In this document: positions 25,925-34,152 of the stretch, piece by piece
Numbering within the stretch: the first letter of the stretch is position 1
Layout: each line of letters begins with the position of its first letter
Source of the DNA: a virus
DNA: 64,000 nucleotides
Direction: 5' to 3' (one strand)
Virus record (IMG/VR): IMGVR_UViG_3300005613_000002
Coordinates: 1-64,000 of that record
Notes under the pieces: model-generated
The model's input: only the letters and a program-made list of their open reading frames with translations
What the model was told of the DNA's origin: nothing
Databases searched by the model: none
Translations under genes and position numbers: made by a program

Positions 25925-28750
25925 TTATTTATTATTGTGTTTTTCTTTAATTATTTTGATTACATCACTGAGTACTGATTCATTCACATTAGATTCATAA
26001 TCTTCATTGTCCATTACTTTAACTATTTCTTTTCTTTTACCTTCTATTGATGAATAAACATAATCATCAATAGTATCTGGAAAAATTGGGACATATATAT
26101 TAACAGCATTCTTTTGACCAATTCTATGTAAACGATCACTAACTTGGTCATATTCACCAACTGAATATGGTAATGTTGTTACAAATAATTTACTTGCTGC
26201 TGTAAGGGTTAATCCATAATTACAAGTCTGAATACTACCAAAAAATGCTTTAATTACACTATATAAATCTTGAAATTGTTCTACGAGAATTGCACGTTCT
26301 TCAACAGTTTGGTCACCAGTATGTAATGCTGACATTTCACCAAATTTTTCAGCTAATTGATGTAAACTATCTTTAAAATAATCTACCACAACAACCTTTT
26401 CCCCTGTTTCAATAATATTTTCAATTAAATCAATTAAATGTTTAACCTTTATGGATGCCAAATATTGTCTTAATCTAATCATTATTGTTAGTGGATTCCT
26501 TGTAGGGTGTTCAACAAATTCATTAGCTATTCCAGATTCAATTTCATCATATATTCTTTGTTCATTATCAGTCATTTCTAAAATTACTCGCTGATATGTT
26601 TTATCTGGTAAATCAGTTAATACCTCAGATTTTCTTACTCTATGTGTAAATGGTGCAATTTTATGGAATAATTCTTCAAATCTTGTCTCTAACTCATTAG
26701 TAACATAACCCCAACCACCTTCAATATCATATGTCATACCACAATAATACTCATTGAAGTATTTCTTTGTTGCAAAATCTGTTGGTGATATTTGATTTAA
26801 AACAGTATATAACTCATGTGCTCTATTTGGTGCAGGAGTTCCACTTAAAAATATTTTACTTATTTCATTATTTTTAAATATTGTTTTTTTAAACGTTCTA
26901 TTGAAATTCTTAAATGTGTTAGTTTTACCATTTTTTAATTTTTGTGATTCATCACAAATAACAGCATCAATTTTACCAATATTTAATTCTTTCCATTTTT
27001 TATCAAATTTATCTTTATCTTTAGGATTAAAATAATCGTAATTTAATATAATATATTTAGCATCATCAATACTACATTTATTTTTTCTCCATTTTACAAT
27101 ATGTGAATTACTTTTTGTGAATTTAATTACTTCACCATAAAAATTAAATTTTAATGAATTTGGTGTAATTACTACTACTTTCCTAAAATTATTCATTTCA
27201 GCATAAAGTATTGCGCTAAGAGTATTATGAGTTAAAACACAATTATCCATCACATATAAATGGTCGTCAGAGTCAATTGAAATACATTGTGCTTCTTTTT
27301 TACCGACATATTTAACATCAACAATTGCTCGATTTGGTAAATATTTTGTTGGTGCTACAAATGTTTCGATTTTTCTTTTTAATTTAAATGGGATAAATTG
27401 TTGTGGTAACTTTATTGTGATTCTCCAATAAAGTTTTCGTTCATTATTATAATTAACATATTTAGGTTTAATTCTACCAATACCACCCAATGATTGTACT
27501 ATAAATTGTACATCATTAATCAATTGTTTTGATGCTAAAGTTAATTCAATAATTGAATCTTTTCTTGAATGTCCATCAGTATCTAATATCCCTTGTAGTA
27601 TTTCAAGTCTTTGTTCTATTGATGAAAACTTATAATCATCAGGAATAAATTTTGTGTATGAATTACAACCTTTTAAATTATATTTTTTTAATGCTTGATT
27701 AATATAGTTATTTTTACCATCAGCAGTTAAATAATAATCCTTCACTGATTCACCACTTAAAACCAAATTATGTTTTTCTGGAAGTCTTAATTTTATTTCA
27801 TTAATTATTCCTTCATCAATTGATGAAAAACCAATACCATTTTTCACACAAATACAACCATCACCTAACAAACAACCTAAAACATATGGATTTATCTTTA
27901 AAACACGTTCTTCTAACTCAATTGGTTTAACAATTGGTATATACCATTTATTATTGCCATTTTTAAATTGTAACCCACCATCAATTATATCACGTAGCGT
28001 TTTAGTTAAATATGGATTTTTTCTCCAATTACGAATATATGTATTAACATTCCACAAATGTTCATCACATGATTGTGCAGTAGTTCCATCATTAAATGTA
28101 AGTTCATAAATATCTTTTAAACCTTGCGGATAAACACCATTTACTTTTTTTACTTTCCCATCACTACCAATAACTAAATCACCAACATTAACATCACCCA
28201 TTCTAATCCATCCTTTTGGTGACAGTATTTTAGAATCAATCGGATTTGCTTTACCCAATCCCATTTCGTGAGAAATAAGTGTGCTACGAGTGATATTCAT
28301 AAACATTGCAGCAACAATTTGATGTGGATATAGAACAATACCTTCGTTCACAAACGAATGCATTTTTTCAGTATATTTTAGATAATTTGTTTCTAATTCT
28401 AATTTATACTTTACCCAATTTTCTTTTTTTATGTTTAATTCAGCAATAAATTTACGCTTTTCATCTTCATCTTTTTCAATCTTTTTAATTTGATTGATGA
28501 AAATCTTTCGACTATCTTCATTACCAAAATCAAAATGAATTTTGGTTGAATTCTTATATTTTCTAATTAAAAGATATAGCGATGAAGTACTAACTTCCCA
28601 TGCCATATTTATGGGACTCCATTTACGGGTATCCTCTGGTAGGTCTTTTATTCTATTTATTAATTGGTCGTTTATTTGAAATCGTAGAAAATAGTATTTT
28701 CTTCTTCTTATTCTTTCACAATGAACAACAAAAATAGGTGTTTGTTTCAT
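25925..28750 (-). CDS. SNF2-type helicase interrupted by an intein
   Basis: 941 residues including a 342-residue intein. Without it the extein is 599 residues. Walker A GLGK (164-167) is split from the following T510. Later motifs are ICDESQKLKNG (DESQ box II), FLSGTPAPNRAHEL (III) and VSDRLHRIGQKNAVN (VI), an SNF2/SMARCAL1-like set. T4 carries UvsW and Dda helicases in similar roles of fork reversal and recombination-dependent replication. The N-terminal 150 residues include a HARP-like strand pattern. A host-type promoter lies just upstream, and QueC-like and polB genes follow. Confidence 0.88.
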   Translation of the reverse strand: MKQTPIFVVHCERIRRRKYYFLRFQINDQLINRIKDLPEDTRKWSPINMAWEVSTSSLYLLIRKYKNSTKIHFDFGNEDSRKIFINQIKKIEKDEDEKRKFIAELNIKKENWVKYKLELETNYLKYTEKMHSFVNEGIVLYPHQIVAAMFMNITRSTLISHEMGLGKANPIDSKILSPKGWIRMGDVNVGDLVIGSDGKVKKVNGVYPQGLKDIYELTFNDGTTAQSCDEHLWNVNTYIRNWRKNPYLTKTLRDIIDGGLQFKNGNNKWYIPIVKPIELEERVLKINPYVLGCLLGDGCICVKNGIGFSSIDEGIINEIKLRLPEKHNLVLSGESVKDYYLTADGKNNYINQALKKYNLKGCNSYTKFIPDDYKFSSIEQRLEILQGILDTDGHSRKDSIIELTLASKQLINDVQFIVQSLGGIGRIKPKYVNYNNERKLYWRITIKLPQQFIPFKLKRKIETFVAPTKYLPNRAIVDVKYVGKKEAQCISIDSDDHLYVMDNCVLTHNTLSAILYAEMNNFRKVVVITPNSLKFNFYGEVIKFTKSNSHIVKWRKNKCSIDDAKYIILNYDYFNPKDKDKFDKKWKELNIGKIDAVICDESQKLKNGKTNTFKNFNRTFKKTIFKNNEISKIFLSGTPAPNRAHELYTVLNQISPTDFATKKYFNEYYCGMTYDIEGGWGYVTNELETRFEELFHKIAPFTHRVRKSEVLTDLPDKTYQRVILEMTDNEQRIYDEIESGIANEFVEHPTRNPLTIMIRLRQYLASIKVKHLIDLIENIIETGEKVVVVDYFKDSLHQLAEKFGEMSALHTGDQTVEERAILVEQFQDLYSVIKAFFGSIQTCNYGLTLTAASKLFVTTLPYSVGEYDQVSDRLHRIGQKNAVNIYVPIFPDTIDDYVYSSIEGKRKEIVKVMDNEDYESNVNESVLSDVIKIIKEKHNNK
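27224..28249 (-). mobile_element. LAGLIDADG-type intein inserted in Walker A
   Basis: Residues 168-509 of the helicase. The intein starts at Ala (ANPIDSKILSPKG, block A) and ends VMDNCVLTHN (blocks F/G), with Thr as the +1 extein residue. Block B is TTAQSCDEHLW. Two dodecapeptide motifs, YVLGCLLGDG (289-298) and LQGILDTDGH (385-394), mark a homing endonuclease domain. Inteins commonly sit in conserved ATP-binding loops. The Ala+1 start places it with the less common Ala1 inteins. Confidence 0.92.
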
Positions 28751-28772
28751 CTTAATTACTCATATTAAGTAA

Positions 28773-28803
28773 CAAAGATAATAAATTCTAATTAAATGTC
28801 AAT
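28773..28803 (-). promoter_or_regulatory. Bacteroidota-type promoter for SNF2-queC-like-polB operon
   Basis: Minus strand ATTG (28803-28800), exactly 19 bases, then TATCTTTG (28780-28773), matching TTTG-N19-TAnnTTTG of Bacteroidota primary sigma promoters. It lies 23 bases before the helicase ATG. Confidence 0.7.
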
Positions 28804-29219
28804 CAAATTACAGTAGTTTTGGTAATACTATCTGAAATAATAATATCAACATATCCGTTTATTGGTAGTTTTATTTTACCACACCCCTGTTCACCTAAAA
28901 AATCGATAACGAATTCACCATTAAAAATTCCTGATTTTTTTGTATCTTTAAGTTTAAATTTATATGTTAACGTATATAATTCTTCATTAGGAAATTTTGC
29001 TCTATCATCATTCAATACAAGATTAGCAGGAATATTTGCAATACGATACAAACCAGTATCGCTATCAAACATTGAAAATGTTACCGCAACATTTTCAAGC
29101 ATATCATCAGTAATCTCATATTCCTCTCTTATTTTTTGAATAAGTGGATATTTTAATATTGGATATGTACTATCTTTTTTTATAAAGAATTTTTTTATAT
29201 TAAATGTTGAATAATTCAT
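28803..29219 (-). CDS. Hypothetical beta-rich protein
   Basis: 138 residues, beta-strand pattern throughout (VAVTFSMFDSDTGLYRIANI; GEFVIDFLGEQGCGKIKLPI). It resembles tail or fibre accessory beta domains, but I cannot name a family. Its leader is unusual for this genome because it has a full Shine-Dalgarno sequence, GGAGGA, about 9 bases before the ATG. A variant late motif, CTATTTATA, lies at 29247-29255. Confidence 0.6.
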   Translation of the reverse strand: MNYSTFNIKKFFIKKDSTYPILKYPLIQKIREEYEITDDMLENVAVTFSMFDSDTGLYRIANIPANLVLNDDRAKFPNEELYTLTYKFKLKDTKKSGIFNGEFVIDFLGEQGCGKIKLPINGYVDIIISDSITKTTVI

Positions 29220-29268
29220 TAGTTACTTTCCTCCATATTATTTAAATATAAATAGTAATTTATTGTTT

Positions 29269-29826
29269 TTATAAAAATGATTTAAGTTGACTAATATAAT
29301 TAACAATACCTTCTCCACGTACTACATAATTATTTGCTTCTTCTATAGTAGTAAAACTATCAATTTCTAAATATGCTTGAGTCCTCATTAAATTAAGTGA
29401 ATTAACTAATATAATAAAATCAGATGGAAAAGAAACTTCACCAGTACGTAATGGGTCATATATATTTTTTACTGCGCTTACTATAATTGATACTTCTTGT
29501 ATTATTTCCGAAACCTCTAATTTATAATTTGCTTGTATTTCTTCTAATGTTGGAAATATTATATCAACAATTCTGTATGAAAATATTTTATTTATTTCAT
29601 CCCAATACAAACTACCTAAATATTGTGTGTCAGCACTATATGATGGAATTATTAAATCATAGTAACCATATAATTCCCATAATTCAGGTAGTTGATTTAA
29701 ACCATGAATTATCTTACCATATGTTACCCCATTATATGTGAACTGTTTAAATTCTTTTATTATTTTAGGTGTTCTAGGTATTATTTCAAATGTATTTATA
29801 ATACCGTTCTCTAATCTTGCTTTCAT
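29269..29826 (-). CDS. Tail-fibre-associated hypothetical protein
   Basis: 185 residues. Residues about 25-85 contain TYNGVTYGKIIHGLNQLPEL and SLYWDEINKIFSYRIVD, then a helical C-terminal half. The position next to fibre and adhesin genes and the helical tail recall fibre-assembly chaperones, but this is only contextual. Four bases separate it from the adhesin gene upstream. Confidence 0.55.
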   Translation of the reverse strand: MKARLENGIINTFEIIPRTPKIIKEFKQFTYNGVTYGKIIHGLNQLPELWELYGYYDLIIPSYSADTQYLGSLYWDEINKIFSYRIVDIIFPTLEEIQANYKLEVSEIIQEVSIIVSAVKNIYDPLRTGEVSFPSDFIILVNSLNLMRTQAYLEIDSFTTIEEANNYVVRGEGIVNYISQLKSFL

Positions 29827-29830
29827 AATA

Positions 29831-30520
29831 TTATGGTTTTAAATTTAATACAATTGCTGTTCCTCTATACCAATTAGCATAATATATATCATCAGTAGGT
29901 ACTGTACCAGCAGTAATTTTTAAATTATCAGCACAAACGAAATTAGCTTTACCAACTGGAATAATATTAGAATTAACTGAATATTCATCAATACCAGTAA
30001 CTGCATTACTATTATTTGGAAAAGCGTTGATAAATAATGTTACTAAATTATTTGATAAGGTAGTGGTTGTTGCTGGTACAGTAAAAAAACTATTAAAATT
30101 GCTTGATATAGTTGTCGTATTACTTATATCAAAAGGTACTCCAGAAGTCGCACACCCTGAAAATCTATACATAATACCTGCTGTGGCAGATTTTGCTGAA
30201 GGTGTATTAAATGACACCAAACCTGATTCATTTCCAGTAGCTCGTTTCCAAAATAATCCTCTACCCCATAATGAATCATATGTATTATATATGTGATTCC
30301 AACCTGTTGGTGGAGTAGATGATATTGCACCACTATATTGACCAACTAATGCTATTAGTATTTCATCCTTATATAATTCAGTTGGATAAGTCGCACTCAT
30401 ATTATAAAATAAATTAGTATATACACCACTCCCTCTATAAACTGGATATGCTGTTGGTATATAGGGAGGTTGTTTCTCACTTATCACCATTAACATTTGA
30501 CCTATACTTGGAATACTCAT
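29831..30520 (-). CDS. Receptor-binding adhesin-like tail protein
   Basis: 229 residues. The pattern KDEILIALVGQYSG, then STPPTGWNHIYN, then GLFWKRATGNESG is typical of the beta-sandwich tip domain found in many phage tail fibres and adhesins. The rest is Ser/Thr/Asn-rich beta structure. It probably forms or caps the receptor-binding tip; the fibre shaft genes lie immediately upstream. No enzyme motif seen. Confidence 0.68.
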   Translation of the reverse strand: MSIPSIGQMLMVISEKQPPYIPTAYPVYRGSGVYTNLFYNMSATYPTELYKDEILIALVGQYSGAISSTPPTGWNHIYNTYDSLWGRGLFWKRATGNESGLVSFNTPSAKSATAGIMYRFSGCATSGVPFDISNTTTISSNFNSFFTVPATTTTLSNNLVTLFINAFPNNSNAVTGIDEYSVNSNIIPVGKANFVCADNLKITAGTVPTDDIYYANWYRGTAIVLNLKP

Positions 30521-30546
30521 ATTGTTTAGTTTTTTCTCTGAAAATT

Positions 30547-31830
30547 TTATATCTTTTCTGATGCAGTTAAAAACACGTCTTCTGTCCCAGAACTAGCATT
30601 CCATATATCAAAATATAAATAATATAATCCTGCTGCTGAATAATCAACAATATTACTTGATTCATGAACAAAACTACTTGAAACACCAATTGTATAACCA
30701 CTTAGGTTAACAAGAAATACTTTCTGTGTTTTATTTTGTTTTAAATTTGTAACCACAAAATTTATTGGTCCTGTTGGTGTACATGAAATAATCCCCGAAG
30801 TTGAACAATCAATTGTTCCCGTATTATCTATTGTTATTTCTGTTAAATCAGTTCCAATTTTATTGTATGTTACTGAACTATCAATTGGTGTAGCTGTTGT
30901 TGCAGTATCAGCACTTAATGCATGAGTTGCAGTATTAGCACTAGATGCCGTACCAGTTAAATCACCAATAAATGTCGGTGCTGTAACATCACCAGTAAAT
31001 GTATCCCCAGATAAATTAGCTTTTGAAGATAAATCATTAGTTAAATCAGTTACTTGATTTTGTGTTATTGTTATAGCAGACTGAGCATAATGAATATCTG
31101 TATTACCAGTATGACCATCAATTGATTCGGTGTTACCTGTTATTCCATTATTTAATATTCCTAAATCATTACTTAAATCAGTTACTTGATTTTGTGTTAT
31201 TGTTATAGCTGATTGTACATAATGAATATCAGTATCACCAGTGTGATTACTAACCGTTTCTGTTAAACCAGTAACATCACTAGTTTTAGTAAATCCAGTA
31301 ATGTCTGACATTTCAAAGTGAATGTTTGTATTACCAGTATGAGTTTCAATAGTTTGAGTTAATCCAGTAACATCAGAACCTAAATCATATGTAATAAATT
31401 TAGATGTTGCAGCATCCCAATAAGCATAACCACCATCTAATGGTGTATCTTCTCTACCAGCTATAGCAACTAATGTATCACCACTCCAACCAACTCTCAA
31501 CATCCCATCATATGTTGCACCAAAAACTGCTGTTTTACCAGAACCATCAACATTAAGCACAGCTAGTCCTGAAACCTCACCAATTGCAATTGGTAGTGTA
31601 TTTCCACTACGCATAAAAATAAAATCATTTTCAGAATAAATAAACTCACTATTCACAACATTTATCATTCCATCAACATTTAAGTTGCCTGATAAGTCCA
31701 TTGATGTACCATTAATTTGACCAGTAAATGTTGCACCAGATAAATCAGCTTTACCTGATACATCAGCACTAAAATCACCTGTAAGTAAATATTGTTTTCC
31801 CGTAATTAAATCAGTTGTAAGTATTGACAT
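30547..31830 (-). CDS. Tail fibre protein with HTGDTDIHY modules
   Basis: 427 residues. The N-terminal region carries collagen-like/beta-helix shaft sequence (KADLSGATFTGQINGTSMDL). Residues about 150-270 hold repeated modules of the type GLTETVSNHTGDTDIHYVQS followed by AITITQNQVTDL. FTGDVTAPTFIGDLTGTASS is the familiar triple-stranded shaft repeat. The C-terminal 90 residues form a separate beta domain. The same modules recur in the 1065-residue fibre at 34153-37350. Likely a trimeric long or side fibre component. Confidence 0.75.
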   Translation of the reverse strand: MSILTTDLITGKQYLLTGDFSADVSGKADLSGATFTGQINGTSMDLSGNLNVDGMINVVNSEFIYSENDFIFMRSGNTLPIAIGEVSGLAVLNVDGSGKTAVFGATYDGMLRVGWSGDTLVAIAGREDTPLDGGYAYWDAATSKFITYDLGSDVTGLTQTIETHTGNTNIHFEMSDITGFTKTSDVTGLTETVSNHTGDTDIHYVQSAITITQNQVTDLSNDLGILNNGITGNTESIDGHTGNTDIHYAQSAITITQNQVTDLTNDLSSKANLSGDTFTGDVTAPTFIGDLTGTASSANTATHALSADTATTATPIDSSVTYNKIGTDLTEITIDNTGTIDCSTSGIISCTPTGPINFVVTNLKQNKTQKVFLVNLSGYTIGVSSSFVHESSNIVDYSAAGLYYLYFDIWNASSGTEDVFLTASEKI

Positions 31831-31839
31831 AATTTTATT

Positions 31840-32094
31840 TTAAATATAAGTATATATTGCTCTATTATTCCAAACAAATGTTGATGTTTGAAGTCCATTT
31901 GGAAATAATGTAATATTCCAAACATTACCAGTTTTTTTTATTTTTTTTATACTCCAAACTGGTCTACTCTGGGAATTACCATTATTAGAAACACCAATAT
32001 AATATTCTGTTGATGATACTTCATCTATTAATGTTATTGGGTCATAAGTTTGAATTACTGAACCTGAATCTGATATATCTGTCATGTCTGCCAT
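31840..32094 (-). CDS. Small tail-region hypothetical protein
   Basis: 84 residues starting MADMTDISDSGSVIQTYDPI. A beta-rich C-terminus (VWSIKKIKKTGNVWNITLF) suggests a small structural domain. It lies 9 bases upstream of the fibre gene and 20 after the membrane protein gene. Family unknown. Confidence 0.55.
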   Translation of the reverse strand: MADMTDISDSGSVIQTYDPITLIDEVSSTEYYIGVSNNGNSQSRPVWSIKKIKKTGNVWNITLFPNGLQTSTFVWNNRAIYTYI

Positions 32095-32114
32095 TTTGAA
32101 TATTTTTTTATTTG

Positions 32115-32591
32115 TTAACCTCTTTCATCCATATGATAATTTTCATCATAACATTCATCATGAGTTTCCTCATAACATTCATCATTATAATTATCGTAAT
32201 TTTCAGACATATATTCATGTCTATGTTGATTATTTCCTAACCCTTTTACTCTTTTTTTAAGAGTGGCACTTATTCCATCACCAAGTAATCCTAAAGTTAC
32301 TGCATCAAAATTACCAAAAGGATGACCACTTATTTCAGTGTAAAATCTAAATAATATGTATGTACATAATACCGTAGTTAAATATCTACGCCAATTATCC
32401 CTAAACCAAAATCTCCAACTCCATTTTTTTGGTGTTTTTCTGCTTTCTTTATCTCTACCACTTGTTTCAGTTAATCCATAAATGAAATAACCTATAATAA
32501 AAAACCACATATAACCAAACATTACAATCATTGTAACACCTTCACCAAACATTATTTGAAATAATTCATTTATTTCATCGTTATTAAACAT
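32115..32591 (-). CDS. Holin-like membrane protein
   Basis: 158 residues. Two hydrophobic segments are clear: VTMIVMFGYMWFFIIGYFIY (about 19-38) and YLTTVLCTYILFRFY (about 70-84). A basic, Trp-rich loop (KKWSWRFWFRDNWRR) lies between, and the C-terminal tail is very acidic and Tyr/His-rich. The segment GNFDAVTLGLLGDGISATLKK resembles the C-terminal part of phage holin-like proteins. Position after the fibre genes is also common for holins. No endolysin gene is adjacent, so the call is tentative. Confidence 0.55.
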   Translation of the reverse strand: MFNNDEINELFQIMFGEGVTMIVMFGYMWFFIIGYFIYGLTETSGRDKESRKTPKKWSWRFWFRDNWRRYLTTVLCTYILFRFYTEISGHPFGNFDAVTLGLLGDGISATLKKRVKGLGNNQHRHEYMSENYDNYNDECYEETHDECYDENYHMDERG

Positions 32592-32607
32592 TTTATTTAA
32601 ATTTAAT

Positions 32608-32616
32608 TATAAATAC
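32608..32616 (-). promoter_or_regulatory. Late-promoter-like motif GTATTTATA
   Basis: An exact copy 17 bases upstream of the holin-like start. Confidence 0.5.
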
Positions 32617-32628
32617 TAATTTATATTA

Positions 32629-33075
32629 TTATTTTGATTTATTTTCCAAATAAATCACACCATTCGAACTATCTATTAATGCTTGATGTTCAGATTCAAC
32701 ATAATTACAATAAATAAACATATTATCACCAAACTGTTCAATTTGAAGTTTAAGTGTAACTGTTAAATCGAATAATAATTGTGGATATGAATTAATTAAT
32801 GAAATTGGTGCAACAATTCTCATTTCACATTCATCATTATGCCACTTACATACATCAAATTCACCATTTTCTAAAGCACTTTGAGCATCTTCTTCATTAT
32901 CAAACCAATACCACCCATCTATAGGAAAATCATATGTATCTTTTAATTCTTTACTTAATTCATAATCTCGTGCTATAATAAAATTAGCACCATAAATTAA
33001 ATTAATTCCATCTTCTGTTTTATAAAATCCATCTGTCATAATATTCAATTTAAATGTTATCCAGCTATTGTCCAA
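32629..33075 (-). CDS. Hypothetical protein
   Basis: 148 residues. Starts MDNSWITFKLNIMTDGFYKT. A mixed alpha/beta pattern is seen with a DFPIDGWYWFDNEEDAQSAL block. No family recognised. The start overlaps the end of the LRR-like gene by 19 bases, so the two are probably co-translated. Confidence 0.55.
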   Translation of the reverse strand: MDNSWITFKLNIMTDGFYKTEDGINLIYGANFIIARDYELSKELKDTYDFPIDGWYWFDNEEDAQSALENGEFDVCKWHNDECEMRIVAPISLINSYPQLLFDLTVTLKLQIEQFGDNMFIYCNYVESEHQALIDSSNGVIYLENKSK

Positions 33076-34151
33076 CCCTTATCTGTTGCAATTTGTCTTT
33101 CAGCAGCAGTTAATAATGCTGCCCCATAATTTCCAGTTATTGTAATTGTTTGTGATGTTACACCTGATGCTAACCCATTAAATATATCCACCAATGCTTC
33201 TTGACCTAATAAACAATTATTATAACTTATACTGATTGATGTCCCACTTAACACACCAGCAGATAATGAGAAATTATAATAAAACATATTTGTAAAACTA
33301 GTACCTCCTGATGTATTTAACATTGGTATTGTTTGTAATGAAGTACAATATTGAAACATCGAATAAAATGTTGTTGCCCCTGATGTATTTAAATATGGTA
33401 TGGTTCTTAATGTTTGGCAATATGTAAACATATTACCAAAATATTGAACATTTGATGTATCTAATAATGGTATTGTTTCTAATGAATTACAATACATAAA
33501 CATATATGTTAAATCAGTACCTTTTGATGTATCTAATGATACTAACTTTTGTAATTTATAACAATAATAAAACATATATTCAAAATCTGAAATATTATTA
33601 GTACCAATAAATTCGAATTGTTCTAATAGACCAGTTTTAGTATCATCATCAGATATTAAAATTTGAGTAAAACCAGTACCTGCCATTCTAATATCTAACC
33701 AACCATTACAATAATCAACAGTATCTTGTTTAACATTTAAATAACAATTTGTTAAAGTTTCACCAGATTGTGGTGTTACAACAACAATTGCCTGTCTATA
33801 TCCTTTTGAGCTTTCAGTAGTTACATCATAATCACCATAATTTAAATAGTCATCATATTGTACACCACTAGCAACATCAGTATCTGACACTAAGGAAGAT
33901 TTATTATAAACTTTTACATTATATGCACCACTAAAATCTAATGTTAAAAAAGTACCATTTTCATAAACAGCATGTAATCCAACAAATATTTCATTTCCTT
34001 CAACTATCGTATAACCAGTTGTAATATCTAACCAATCAGTTGGTCTAGTATATGAATTATCATATATGTCTTGCCAATATTGCTCAGTCCATTCTGGTGT
34101 TGTATCTCCACCACTTCCTATCATTGGTAATTTAAAAGTTCCTATTGCCAT
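33057..34151 (-). CDS. BspA-type leucine-rich-repeat tail protein
   Basis: 364 residues. Residues about 190-320 hold at least four repeats of about 24 residues of the form YMFxxCxxLxxIPxLDTSxxT (e.g. NMFTYCQTLRTIPYLNTSGA, SMFQYCTSLQTIPMLNTSGG). This matches the BspA-like/DUF285 repeat used by bacterial surface proteins and some phage fibres to bind partners. The N-terminal 170 residues are a beta-rich domain. It lies among fibre genes, so a receptor-binding accessory is likely. Confidence 0.72.
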   Translation of the reverse strand: MAIGTFKLPMIGSGGDTTPEWTEQYWQDIYDNSYTRPTDWLDITTGYTIVEGNEIFVGLHAVYENGTFLTLDFSGAYNVKVYNKSSLVSDTDVASGVQYDDYLNYGDYDVTTESSKGYRQAIVVVTPQSGETLTNCYLNVKQDTVDYCNGWLDIRMAGTGFTQILISDDDTKTGLLEQFEFIGTNNISDFEYMFYYCYKLQKLVSLDTSKGTDLTYMFMYCNSLETIPLLDTSNVQYFGNMFTYCQTLRTIPYLNTSGATTFYSMFQYCTSLQTIPMLNTSGGTSFTNMFYYNFSLSAGVLSGTSISISYNNCLLGQEALVDIFNGLASGVTSQTITITGNYGAALLTAAERQIATDKGWTIAG

Positions 34152-34152
34152 T

